From the NCBI GenBank assembly GCA_020718845.1, contig DYRG01000008.1, positions 20,155 through 84,154 of the forward strand: DNA of 64,000 nt. Reading direction: 5' to 3'. This stretch comes from Thiomargarita sp. GTDB lineage: Bacteria > Pseudomonadota > Gammaproteobacteria > Beggiatoales > Beggiatoaceae. Positions within the stretch are counted from its first letter, which is position 1. Each line of letters begins with the position of its first letter. Below are positions 8,598-17,085 of this stretch, one piece after another. Under the pieces are notes generated by a model, which had not been told where the DNA came from, did no database searches, and saw only the letters and a list, made by a program, of their open reading frames with translations. The position numbers and the translations under genes are program-made.

Positions 8598-10004
8598 ATG
8601 GATTACGATGTGTTGGTGATTGGGGCGGGACCTGCGGGTTATGTGGCGGCGATTCGGTGCGCGCAATTGGGCATGAAAACCGCGTGCGTCGACAAATGGA
8701 TCACGCCCGAAGGTCGCAGCGCGCTCGGCGGCACTTGTTTGAATGTGGGCTGCATTCCGTCAAAAGCACTTTTAGATTCTTCTCATCATTTCAGCGACTT
8801 ACAAAAACACGCCAAAGATCACGGCATTTCTTTTGAAAATCTGAATATCGACATTTCAACCATGCAAACCCGCAAAGCTGGCGTGGTCATGAGCCTCACC
8901 AAAGGCATTGAAATGTTGTTTAAAAAGAATAAAATCAAAGATTTACGCGGAAAAGCCCGTTTCGTTTCTGCGAATGAAGTTGAAATCACCGCTCACGATG
9001 GCAAACAATCCGTCGTTTCCGCGAAAAACATTATCATTGCAACGGGTTCTGTGCCGATTGAATTGCCTTTTTTACCTTTTGATCATGAATATGTTGTTGA
9101 TTCGACAGGAGCTTTATCGTTCGACAAAGTCCCTCCTCGTTTGGGCATTATTGGCGCGGGCGTGATTGGATTGGAATTGGGCAGCGTGTGGTCGCGTTTA
9201 GGAAGCCAAGTCACTGTTTTAGAAGCACTTCCAGACTTTTTAGCGACGGCAGATCGAGATATTGCGAAAGCCGCTCAAAAAATTCTGGTTAAACAAGGGC
9301 TTAATATTCAACTCAGCACCAAAGTCACCGCTGCAAAAGTCGAAAATGGTGCTGTGACAGTCACTTATCAAAACTCCGCAGGCGAACAAACCGCTCAATT
9401 CGATAAATTAGTCGTCGCGGTCGGTCGCAAACCCAACGCTCAAGGTTTAGGTGAAATTGGCTTGCAAATCAATGCGAAAGGTCAAATCGAAGTCAACGAT
9501 CATTGTCAAACCAACATCCCCAATATTTACGCGATTGGCGACGTGGTGCGTGGTCCAATGTTGGCGCACAAAGGCTCGGAAGAAGGCATCATGGTTGCCG
9601 AACGCCTCGCCGGTCAATTAACCCACGTCCATTTTGATACGATGCCTTGGGTAATTTATACAACCCCAGAAATCGCATGGGTAGGTCAAACCGAAGCTGA
9701 GTTAAAAGAGAAAAATATTCCTTATAAATCAGGTAGTTTCCCGTTTTTAGCGATTGGACGAGCGAGAGCGCAAGGCATGAGCGATGGCATGGTTAAAATG
9801 CTTGCGCACGCGGAAACTGATCGGATTTTAGGGGTTCATATTTTAGGGAATAATGCGTCGGAACTGTTGGCGGAAGCGGTGTTTGCGATGGAAATGCAAG
9901 CGTCGAGCGAAGATTTAGCCCGCACCATTCACGCGCACCCCACGCTTTCTGAAGCGATGCACGAAGCCGCTTTAGCAGTTGATGGTCGTGCAATCCATAT
10001 GTAA
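8598..10004 (+). CDS. lpdA: Dihydrolipoyl dehydrogenase (E3)
   Basis: 468 residues. FAD enzyme that reoxidises dihydrolipoamide in 2-oxoacid dehydrogenase complexes and the glycine cleavage system. Seen: FAD motif GAGPAGYVAA, redox disulfide C47/C52 in GGTCLNVGCIPSK, NAD motif GAGVIGLELGSVW, and the C-terminal HAHPTLSEAMHEAA active-site His-Glu. AAGGAG precedes the ATG by 6 bases. No E1 or E2 genes are adjacent. Its GC-rich codon choice in the first half contrasts with the AT-rich neighbours. Confidence 0.97.
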   Translation: MDYDVLVIGAGPAGYVAAIRCAQLGMKTACVDKWITPEGRSALGGTCLNVGCIPSKALLDSSHHFSDLQKHAKDHGISFENLNIDISTMQTRKAGVVMSLTKGIEMLFKKNKIKDLRGKARFVSANEVEITAHDGKQSVVSAKNIIIATGSVPIELPFLPFDHEYVVDSTGALSFDKVPPRLGIIGAGVIGLELGSVWSRLGSQVTVLEALPDFLATADRDIAKAAQKILVKQGLNIQLSTKVTAAKVENGAVTVTYQNSAGEQTAQFDKLVVAVGRKPNAQGLGEIGLQINAKGQIEVNDHCQTNIPNIYAIGDVVRGPMLAHKGSEEGIMVAERLAGQLTHVHFDTMPWVIYTTPEIAWVGQTEAELKEKNIPYKSGSFPFLAIGRARAQGMSDGMVKMLAHAETDRILGVHILGNNASELLAEAVFAMEMQASSEDLARTIHAHPTLSEAMHEAALAVDGRAIHM

Positions 10005-10022
10005 GTTTTTTGAAATAAAAAG

Positions 10023-10059
10023 AAAGCCGCTTTTCTCAATTGATGAAAGTGGCTTTTTT
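10023..10059 (+). terminator. Intrinsic terminator of lpdA
   Basis: AAAGCCGCTTT pairs with AAAGTGGCTTT (one G-T pair) around a roughly 10-base loop and is followed by a T-run, 19 bases after the lpdA stop. Confidence 0.8.
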
Positions 10060-10074
10060 AATCTGAGTTCGGGA

Positions 10075-10383
10075 TATAGTGTAATACCTATGTGGAGCAA
10101 TCATATTAAGTTTCTTTGTTCTTTTTCCAGAAATCTTTCCAAATACCTCTTTTCCTCATTTTGCATAACCTTATTTTCTCACAATCTCTTGTTTTATAAC
10201 ACTTTTATCCAAATAAACGATCGGAGTTTCTTCTGGTGAACCTTCTAATAATTCTTTAAACTCTTTTTGAGATCGTATTGTAACATATTTTGAATATCTT
10301 ATGTGCCTCTTGCATTGTTCTTCCTAATACAAAACCTATTACTCTTTCTCTCGCTTTCATCTCTTTATAGGTATTATACTATA
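10075..10383 (-). mobile_element. IS630/Tc1-type element remnant with both terminal repeats
   Basis: The left end tatagtgtaatacctat (10075-10091) and right end ataggtattatactata (10367-10383) are inverted repeats matching at 16 of 17 positions. The 309-bp interval carries a broken transposase frame on the minus strand. The size implies a large internal deletion, leaving a MITE-like derivative. TA-rich ends fit the TA target preference of the family. Confidence 0.8.
10092..10360 (-). pseudogene. IS630-family transposase, deleted and interrupted by stops
   Basis: From an ATG at 10360 the minus strand reads MKARERVIGFVLG, MQEAHKIFKI and YNTISKRV (helix-turn-helix part), then a stop. A shifted frame continues PEETPIVYLDKSVIKQ, GYAK, GKISGKRTKKLNMIAP with two in-frame stops. 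The YLD-S, G-A-GK-SGK and LNMIA pattern matches the DDE part of IS630 transposases. The middle and C-terminus are gone, so it cannot encode a working enzyme. Confidence 0.8.
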
Positions 10384-10485
10384 ATTGTAATGCAGTATAG
10401 GGTAAAATTCGATCCAGACCTTTATAAAATATATTTACCAAAAAAATAATTTTATAAATTTTTCGTTTTTCAAAGGAACTTTTTA

Positions 10486-11445
10486 ATGAACGGTGTATTT
10501 TTAGATAGTGCAAGTTTAGGTGAAGATGTTAATTTAGATGCGTTTGATAATTTGCCGATCAACTGGCGCAAATATCCTCAAACAAATCCTGAAGAAACTT
10601 TAGCACGTCTTCAGAATGTAGAAATCGCTTTGACCAATAAAGTTGTTATTAATGAAGAGCATTTTAAAGCCTGCCCTAATTTGCGTTACATCGGCATTTT
10701 AGCGACTGGTACAAATAACGTTGATTTGAATGCAGCAAAGCAATATAGCGTTGTGGTGACAAATGTCGTGAAATATGGAACGCCGTCAGTGGTTCAACAT
10801 ACATTTGCTCTAATTTTGAATTTGTCGATTCATTTGCAAAATTATTTGTCGGCAATTAAAAACGGCGAATGGCAAAATAGCCCGTTGTTTTGGATGCACG
10901 TTGCACCGATTCGAGAATTGAAAGATTTAACTTTAGGGATTGTCGGGTATGGAGAATTGGGACGCGGCGTGGCGAAATTAGCGCAAGCCTTTGAAATGAA
11001 AGTCTTAATTGCTCAACGCGCTGGTAAAAATCCGCCCATCGATCATTTGCGTCGCGTGCCGTTGCATGAACTTTTGCCGCAAGTCGATGTGTTGAGTTTG
11101 CATTGTCCTTTAACGCCAGACACCCACCATCTCATTGATAAACAAGCACTTTCTTTGATGAAACCCGATGCGATTTTAATCAACACGGCGAGAGGGGGAT
11201 TGGTCGATGAAGCGGTTTTAGCGGAAGCGTTGCGCAACCGAAAATTAGGCGGCGCGGGTTTTGATGTGTTAACCGTCGAACCACCTCGACACGGCAACCC
11301 TTTGTTACATAACGATATTCCGAATTTATTAATTACCCCGCATATTGCATGGGCTGCTCGAGAATCTCGTCAACGCTCGATCAATCAAGCCGCTGAAAAT
11401 CTTGATATTTTCTTAAATAATGGGTTTCAAAATCGCGTCGCTTAA
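10486..11445 (+). CDS. hprA: D-2-hydroxyacid dehydrogenase, probable hydroxypyruvate reductase/glycerate dehydrogenase
   Basis: 319 residues. Seen: NAD-binding GYGELGRG (154-161) and catalytic R236 (NTARGGLVDE), E265 (VEPPRHGNP) and H286 (TPHIAWAARESR), with the overall pattern of the glycerate dehydrogenase branch. It would reduce hydroxypyruvate to D-glycerate. A serine-glyoxylate aminotransferase at 62603-63781 could supply the substrate, consistent with glycolate salvage in an autotroph (inference). AAGGA lies 7 bases before the ATG. Other 2-hydroxyacid substrates cannot be excluded. Confidence 0.85.
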   Translation: MNGVFLDSASLGEDVNLDAFDNLPINWRKYPQTNPEETLARLQNVEIALTNKVVINEEHFKACPNLRYIGILATGTNNVDLNAAKQYSVVVTNVVKYGTPSVVQHTFALILNLSIHLQNYLSAIKNGEWQNSPLFWMHVAPIRELKDLTLGIVGYGELGRGVAKLAQAFEMKVLIAQRAGKNPPIDHLRRVPLHELLPQVDVLSLHCPLTPDTHHLIDKQALSLMKPDAILINTARGGLVDEAVLAEALRNRKLGGAGFDVLTVEPPRHGNPLLHNDIPNLLITPHIAWAARESRQRSINQAAENLDIFLNNGFQNRVA

Positions 11446-11495
11446 ATAATCCGAAATCTGTTACTACCCATTAATTTTCTCTATAGCAATCCCAA

Positions 11496-12215
11496 CTAAA
11501 GAAATCGCACTTCATACCCATATGTGTGCATTTCTTTAAGTACATTTTGAAATAACAATTCCACTTGCGCAGCACTTCCCGCCGACAAATCCATTTGCTC
11601 TGGCAAATTAGACAAATATTCTTTAGGTGTGAAACGGCGAATTCCAATCAATTGTCTGTTTTCATTCTCAAAGCGAATTTCTAAGTTCGGATAAGGCTGT
11701 GGAAACTCAGCTTTGTTCTCAAAAATAAACATTAATTTAACCGTATCGCTTTCTTTATCACCTCGATCCATATATTTCTTAACCACTTGAAATAATTGAG
11801 GATTTCGTGTTGTTGGTAAATCACATTGCAAATGTTCACAAGTCGTTTCCAAATAAGGTCGAATATCGGGATTTTGTAAAATTATTTCAGGTTGGGTGAA
11901 CCAAACAAATTGTCCCGCCAAACCCGCCATCAGAAATAAACTGACCACACCCCACATTAAATGACTGCGAATTTGTTTATTTTTCAATCGTGCTTGTTCT
12001 TGTGCTTCTAATTCTTTTAATAAAGCGTCTTCCCCAATTTCATCTAAAGAGTTCTTCTCTTCTTCGAGGACTTCTTCTATTTGAAAATGCAAGGCATTAA
12101 AAACCTCATGACATTGCCCACACCGCACATCTCCTTTCGCAATAATCAAATGCGAAGGTTGCACTCTAAATGCGGTTTCACAATGTGGACAGCGGGTATA
12201 AATTTCTTCACTCAT
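11496..12215 (-). CDS. Zinc-ribbon/DUF3426 single-pass membrane protein
   Basis: 239 residues. N-terminal MJ0042-type zinc ribbon with C9-x2-C12 and C32-x2-C35, an acidic linker, one membrane helix (about 86-106) and a C-terminal DUF3426 domain (about 110-239). Its ATG overlaps the pgi stop (ATGA), so it is the last gene of the degQ-manC-gsp-pgi operon. The function of this family is unknown; the arrangement suggests a membrane-anchored cytoplasmic zinc finger with an outer domain. Confidence 0.85.
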   Translation of the reverse strand: MSEEIYTRCPHCETAFRVQPSHLIIAKGDVRCGQCHEVFNALHFQIEEVLEEEKNSLDEIGEDALLKELEAQEQARLKNKQIRSHLMWGVVSLFLMAGLAGQFVWFTQPEIILQNPDIRPYLETTCEHLQCDLPTTRNPQLFQVVKKYMDRGDKESDTVKLMFIFENKAEFPQPYPNLEIRFENENRQLIGIRRFTPKEYLSNLPEQMDLSAGSAAQVELLFQNVLKEMHTYGYEVRFL

Positions 12216-13822
12216 GTTCTTTGTGCTTTCAAATAAGTTAATAAACCATTCGTCGACGCATCATAATTAAACGTTGTTTGCGAATTTTCCAATGCAGGTA
12301 GCAATGCTGCTGCCATCTGTTTTCCTAACTCTACACCCCATTGATCAAAGGGATTAATATTCCAACAAATGCTCTGTACAAAAACCTTGTGTTCATATAA
12401 TGCCAATAACGAACCTAAAATCTTTGGGGTTAAACGTTTATAAGCAATCGTATTTGAAGGTTGATTTCCTAAGAAAACTCGATGAGGAACTTGCATTTCT
12501 GTCAAATCTTTTAAACCTTGTCGAGTTTCTTCAAGGTTTCTCCCTTGCATTAAAGCCTGAGTTTGCGCTAACGCATTGGATAATAAAGCATTTTGTTGAC
12601 CATATTTTTCAAATTGACTTTCAGCAGAAACAATAAAATCACTCGGAATTAATTGCGTTCCTTGATGTAATAATTGATAAAAGGCGTGCTGCCCATTATT
12701 TCCTAACGTTCCCCAAATTACTGGACAAGTTCTATAATTTAAAGTTTCTCCATTTCGTGAAACCCGTTTTCCATTGCTTTCCATTTCGAGTTGTTGTAAA
12801 TATGCTGGCAAATGTTCTAATGCACAATCATAAGGTAAAATGGCTTGTGAGGTTGTTCCAAAAAAATTATTATACCAGAAACCAATTAAACCTAATAAAA
12901 CAGGCATATTTTCTTTAAGAGGTGCATTTCTAAAATGTTGATCCATTTCGTGCGCACCCGTTAAAAGTTCCTCAAAATTTTTCATTCCAATCATTAGAGC
13001 AATCGACAAACCAATCGCCGACCACAACGAATAACGTCCACCAACCCAATCCCAAAACTCAAACATATTTGCTGGATCAATCCCAAATGTTTTCACTTGT
13101 TCTGTGCTTGTAGAAACCGCTACAAAATGCTTACTTACCGCTTGTTCATCACCGAGTTTCTCAATTAACCAACGTCGCGCACTTTGAGCATTCGTCATGG
13201 TTTCTTGGGTAGAAAAAGTTTTCGATGCAATCACAAATAAAGTTGTTTCTGGATTAATTTTCTTTAACACTCGATGTAATTGCAACGCATCTAAATTTGA
13301 AATAAAAAACGCTTGCAAACGCGGATGATGGTAGTTTTCTAAGGCTTCCGTGACCATTTTAGGTCCTAAATCAGAACCGCCAATCCCAATATTTACAATA
13401 AATTCAATGGGTTGACCTGTAAAGCCTTTCCATTCTCCACTGTGGACTTTCTCAACAAAGTTGCTTATTTTGTTTAAAACCGTATTTATTTCTGGCATTA
13501 CATCCTTGCTATCCACTAAAATCGGTTGATTTGAACGATTTCTTAATGCAATATGTAATGCTGCACGTTGTTCAGTGTGATTTATTTCTTCACCATTAAA
13601 CATTTGATCTTGCCAAGTTTTAAAATCACGTTTTTCGAGGAACTTACATAACAAATCAATGGTGTCTTTATTTAAGCGGTTCTTAGAATAATCAAATAAT
13701 AAATCACAAATTTGTAATGAAAATTGCTCAAAACGTTGAGGATTTCCTGCAAATAATTCTCTCAAATGAATATTTGCAAGTTGTTGTTGATGTTGTTCTA
13801 GTTGTTGCCAAATCTCTTCCAT
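12212..13822 (-). CDS. pgi: Glucose-6-phosphate isomerase
   Basis: 536 residues. Interconverts glucose 6-phosphate and fructose 6-phosphate. Seen: NIGIGGSDLGPKM, the VGGRYSLWSAIGLSIAL signature, and the conserved C-terminal QWGVELGK. It starts 16 bases after gspJ and overlaps the next gene by four bases. With manC upstream, the operon links hexose phosphates to GDP-mannose precursor supply (inference). Confidence 0.97.
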   Translation of the reverse strand: MEEIWQQLEQHQQQLANIHLRELFAGNPQRFEQFSLQICDLLFDYSKNRLNKDTIDLLCKFLEKRDFKTWQDQMFNGEEINHTEQRAALHIALRNRSNQPILVDSKDVMPEINTVLNKISNFVEKVHSGEWKGFTGQPIEFIVNIGIGGSDLGPKMVTEALENYHHPRLQAFFISNLDALQLHRVLKKINPETTLFVIASKTFSTQETMTNAQSARRWLIEKLGDEQAVSKHFVAVSTSTEQVKTFGIDPANMFEFWDWVGGRYSLWSAIGLSIALMIGMKNFEELLTGAHEMDQHFRNAPLKENMPVLLGLIGFWYNNFFGTTSQAILPYDCALEHLPAYLQQLEMESNGKRVSRNGETLNYRTCPVIWGTLGNNGQHAFYQLLHQGTQLIPSDFIVSAESQFEKYGQQNALLSNALAQTQALMQGRNLEETRQGLKDLTEMQVPHRVFLGNQPSNTIAYKRLTPKILGSLLALYEHKVFVQSICWNINPFDQWGVELGKQMAAALLPALENSQTTFNYDASTNGLLTYLKAQRT

Positions 13823-13838
13823 TGGTGTTGTTCCTAGT

Positions 13839-14504
13839 TTATTGGGGTTTAATGGGTCTTAATGTTAAATGTTCATTGGCGGGAATAATTGCAATGATTT
13901 CTAATGGGTTTTCTTCAGTTTGTCCTTCACTTAATGAAATCCGCACTGCTTTAGGCAAACTTTGTAGATTTTTTCCATCCCATTCCTCTAACCAAGTGCT
14001 TTTTTCATTCTCAGTATTTTTATCGCGTTCTTCTATTTCTAAATATTCAAAATTAACTGAAAAACCTTCAAATAATTCAATCGGTTCAACCTTTTCTAAT
14101 AACGCAGTGGGATTCTCTGCAAAAGCAGTTGTAATACGCACTTGTAATCCCCGATCATCTTTACCACGTTTTAATTGCCAAGCAGTTAATTTTCTATCTC
14201 TTTTGGGTGAAACAGTAGAAACCCATTTTAAACTATCTTTCTTACCTTCAAAAAAGATGTAATTTTTATTTTCTTTCTTATCTGGATATAAAAAAGCAAA
14301 TGCGCCTTCTAATGCAGTTTCTATTTGTAATAATGCAAGGCTTGCATCAAACTTTTTTTCTAATTTATGTTCAGTGCGTTGCCAATCTCCTACAATCATT
14401 TTAATTCCGATAGTTAAAACAGTTGTTACTAAAGCAGCTAATGCTAAAGCAATTAACACTTCTATTAAAGTAAAACCTAACGTAATGTTTCTAGTTTTTT
14501 CCAA
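13839..14504 (-). CDS. gspJ: Type II secretion minor pseudopilin GspJ
   Basis: 221 residues. Prepilin peptidase site LG|FTLIEVLIAL after a 10-residue leader, then the hydrophobic N-terminal helix and a beta-rich globular domain ending in an EIIAIIP strand. GspJ caps the pseudopilus tip with GspI and GspK. It overlaps gspI by 28 bases. The expected gspK does not follow; pgi does. Confidence 0.88.
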   Translation of the reverse strand: MEKTRNITLGFTLIEVLIALALAALVTTVLTIGIKMIVGDWQRTEHKLEKKFDASLALLQIETALEGAFAFLYPDKKENKNYIFFEGKKDSLKWVSTVSPKRDRKLTAWQLKRGKDDRGLQVRITTAFAENPTALLEKVEPIELFEGFSVNFEYLEIEERDKNTENEKSTWLEEWDGKNLQSLPKAVRISLSEGQTEENPLEIIAIIPANEHLTLRPIKPQ

Positions 14505-14860
14505 CGGATACCGTCCAATAAAGTTTCTGGTTTGCCATTTGATTGTTTTTCATTAATTTGATAGGTTTCTAGTGCATATAAAATTTGTTTAGTTTGGCGT
14601 GGGACTTTCTCAATTAATTCACCAGATTCAATAGTCATTTTCTCAGCATATTCAATAGGATATTTTGGATAATCTGATTTTCTTTGAAGCAATCCAACAT
14701 TTAATGCTGCGCGGAGAAATAAAATTTCATTCAAACTTTCCTCTGCTTTGAAAGCTAAACGTTTGCTCCCCGCCGATAACGACATAATACTTCCCAACGC
14801 TAATGCAGTAATTGCTAACGCCAATAAAACTTCTAATATCGTAAAACCACATTGTTTCAT
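14477..14860 (-). CDS. gspI: Type II secretion minor pseudopilin GspI
   Basis: 127 residues, the usual short pseudopilin. Prepilin site CG|FTILEVLLALAI after a five-residue leader, then a hydrophobic helix and a small domain with an LRAALNVGLLQ segment. It starts inside the end of gspH (4-base overlap) and runs 28 bases into gspJ. It forms part of the pseudopilus tip complex in the inner membrane and periplasm. Confidence 0.88.
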   Translation of the reverse strand: MKQCGFTILEVLLALAITALALGSIMSLSAGSKRLAFKAEESLNEILFLRAALNVGLLQRKSDYPKYPIEYAEKMTIESGELIEKVPRQTKQILYALETYQINEKQSNGKPETLLDGIRWKKLETLR

Positions 14861-15225
14861 TTGTCAGGAAAGCCAATCGTTATTTTGCCAGTTAAAGGAT
14901 TTACATCTAAAGTTGCTTCAATTTCGTTCTCATAAAAATGAAATTCTCCACCATTTGAACCCCCGCCGGGATAAAAGATAACTTGTTTAGTTATTTTCTT
15001 ATCGGGGCTCTTTTTCTCATTGACGGAGATATTTATATTCGTTTCTTGATTAAAAATTAAAGCAGTTCTTCTAGCATATTTTAAAGCAGCGGCGGTTTCA
15101 CGAACTTTAGCTTGTAATCTTGCAACTTCACCATTATTCAAACGCGGAATAACTAAGGTAATTGAAATAGCAATAATGGCAAGAACTAAAATAAGCTCTA
15201 ATAACGTGAAACCGCGTTGTTTCAT
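14857..15225 (-). CDS. gspH: Type II secretion minor pseudopilin GspH
   Basis: 122 residues with prepilin site RG|FTLLELILVLAI, a hydrophobic helix, and a short globular domain containing ALKYARRTALIFNQ, which is common in GspH/FimT-like proteins. It overlaps gspG and gspI by four bases each, so translation is probably coupled. Slightly short for the family; the assignment rests on motif and position. Confidence 0.86.
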   Translation of the reverse strand: MKQRGFTLLELILVLAIIAISITLVIPRLNNGEVARLQAKVRETAAALKYARRTALIFNQETNINISVNEKKSPDKKITKQVIFYPGGGSNGGEFHFYENEIEATLDVNPLTGKITIGFPDK

Positions 15226-15635
15226 TTCCAGTTCACAATATCAGCATTGTCACCTTCACCGCCCTCTTGACCATCCGCACCAAAGGAAAATAAATCATAA
15301 TCATTGCTATGTTTTCCAGGTTTGCGATATTGGTAATCATTACCCCACGGGTCTTTTGGAATGCTTTGTTTTTGCAAATACGGTCCTTTCCAACGTTTGC
15401 TCGAATCACTTTTAAGTAACGCATCTAAACTGTCTGGATATTTTCCTACATCTAAACGATAAGCACTTAATGCTTGATCAAATCCAGATATTTGAGAAGC
15501 TGTTGCATCACGTTGTGCGCTTGCAAATTTGTTAAATAATTTAGGTCCAACAATTGCCGCTAACATCCCGATAATTGCCATCACAATTAACAACTCAATC
15601 AAAGTAAATCCTTGATTTTTCTTAATTTTACACAT
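15222..15635 (-). CDS. gspG: Type II secretion major pseudopilin GspG
   Basis: 137 residues. Prepilin site QG|FTLIELLIVMAIIGMLAAIV, then the GspG domain with RLDVGKYPDSLDALL, GPYL and DPWGNDYQYRKPG, and a calcium-site loop near the C-terminus (SFGADGQEGGEGDNADI). It is the main pseudopilus subunit that drives exoproteins through GspD. It begins 17 bases after manC, within the same operon. Confidence 0.95.
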   Translation of the reverse strand: MCKIKKNQGFTLIELLIVMAIIGMLAAIVGPKLFNKFASAQRDATASQISGFDQALSAYRLDVGKYPDSLDALLKSDSSKRWKGPYLQKQSIPKDPWGNDYQYRKPGKHSNDYDLFSFGADGQEGGEGDNADIVNWK

Positions 15636-15652
15636 CTTGTTTCTCCAAAAAA

Positions 15653-17068
15653 TTAATAACGTCCATAATGATCTTCAAATCGTACAATATCGTCTTCACC
15701 TAAATAACTTCCCGATTGAATTTCAATAATTTCCAATGGAATTTTACCCGGGTTTTCTAAACGATGTTTTACACCTAACGGAATATAAGTTGATTGGTTT
15801 TCCGTTAAAACAAATTCCTCATCGCCGCGTGTAATTTTTGCTGTCCCTTTGACAATGATCCAATGCTCAGATCGATGATAGTGCATTTGCAATGATAAAC
15901 TTGCCCCAACATTAACGGTAATTCTTTTCACTTGAAAGCGCGGTTCATTATCAATACTTTCATAACTTCCCCAAGGTCGAATGACTTTGCGATGTAAATT
16001 CGCTTCGCTTCGTTTGGTTCTTTTTAAATGATCAACAACGTTCTTCACATTTTGAGCATAATCTTTATGAGCAACTAACACCGCATCGGCGGTTTCTACG
16101 ACAATGAGGTTTTCTACCCCTAAAGCTGCTAACAAACGATATTCTGATCGTACATAACAATTGCTCACCTTTTCGACAAAAACATCGCCTTGCAAAATGT
16201 TACCGTTATTATCCTGTTTGCTCACTTCCCACAACGCAGACCATGCACCAATGTCGCTCCAACCCGCATCGAGAGGAATAATTGCCGCTTTGGTGGTTTT
16301 CTCCATTACTGCAAAGTCAATCGATTTTGAAATACATTGTTTAAAGAGTTCTTCATCAACCCGCACGAAATCGCTATTCAAATCCAACGATAGTTTATCA
16401 AAAGCGCGTGTACAAATCTCAAAAATTTGTGGTTCAAATTGTTTCAATTCATCCAAATAGCTTTGTGCTTTGAAAAGAAACATTCCACTATTCCAAAAAT
16501 AATTTCCACTTTCAAGATATTTAATCGCCGTTTCTAAATTGGGTTTTTCTACAAATTCTTCAACTTTTTGAATTTGTTGGTGAATTTGTTCTCCTGCTTT
16601 GATGTAACCATAACCCGTTTCTGGCTTGGTCGGCACAATTCCAAAAGTAATTAAAAGTTCTTGATTTGAAATAGAAAAAGCCTGATTAATAACCTCTTGA
16701 AAAACATCAACTTTTTGAATCAAATGATCCGCTGGCAATGCTAATAAAACCGCGTCTGGATCATTTTCTAACGCCGCCAACGCCGCCAACGCAATCGCGG
16801 GCGCAGTATTTCTTCCAACGGGTTCTAATAAAATCGCGCTCGGTTTAACTTTAATGCAACGCAATTGCTCTGCAACTAGAAACCGATGATCTTCATTACA
16901 AACAATGATTGGCGGCGCAAGATTGAGGATGTTTTCTAAACGAGTAATCGTGCTTTGTAACATCGTTTGCTCACCGACTAATGCGAGCAATTGTTTAGGA
17001 TAATGTTCTCTTGAAAGAGGCCACAAACGACTTCCAATTCCGCCCGATAAAATCACTGGATGTAACAT
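15653..17068 (-). CDS. manC: Mannose-1-phosphate guanylyltransferase/mannose-6-phosphate isomerase
   Basis: 471 residues, the standard length for the bifunctional type II enzyme. Nucleotidyltransferase domain with GGIGSRLWPLSRE at the N-terminus and FVEKPN near 175, then a C-terminal cupin isomerase domain (MHYHRSEHWIIVKGTA). It makes GDP-mannose for exopolysaccharide or LPS. It sits between degQ and gspG with 17-base gaps on both sides, an unusual place for a sugar-nucleotide gene. Confidence 0.95.
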   Translation of the reverse strand: MLHPVILSGGIGSRLWPLSREHYPKQLLALVGEQTMLQSTITRLENILNLAPPIIVCNEDHRFLVAEQLRCIKVKPSAILLEPVGRNTAPAIALAALAALENDPDAVLLALPADHLIQKVDVFQEVINQAFSISNQELLITFGIVPTKPETGYGYIKAGEQIHQQIQKVEEFVEKPNLETAIKYLESGNYFWNSGMFLFKAQSYLDELKQFEPQIFEICTRAFDKLSLDLNSDFVRVDEELFKQCISKSIDFAVMEKTTKAAIIPLDAGWSDIGAWSALWEVSKQDNNGNILQGDVFVEKVSNCYVRSEYRLLAALGVENLIVVETADAVLVAHKDYAQNVKNVVDHLKRTKRSEANLHRKVIRPWGSYESIDNEPRFQVKRITVNVGASLSLQMHYHRSEHWIIVKGTAKITRGDEEFVLTENQSTYIPLGVKHRLENPGKIPLEIIEIQSGSYLGEDDIVRFEDHYGRY

Positions 17069-17085
17069 AGTTTTCCTTATTTTTA

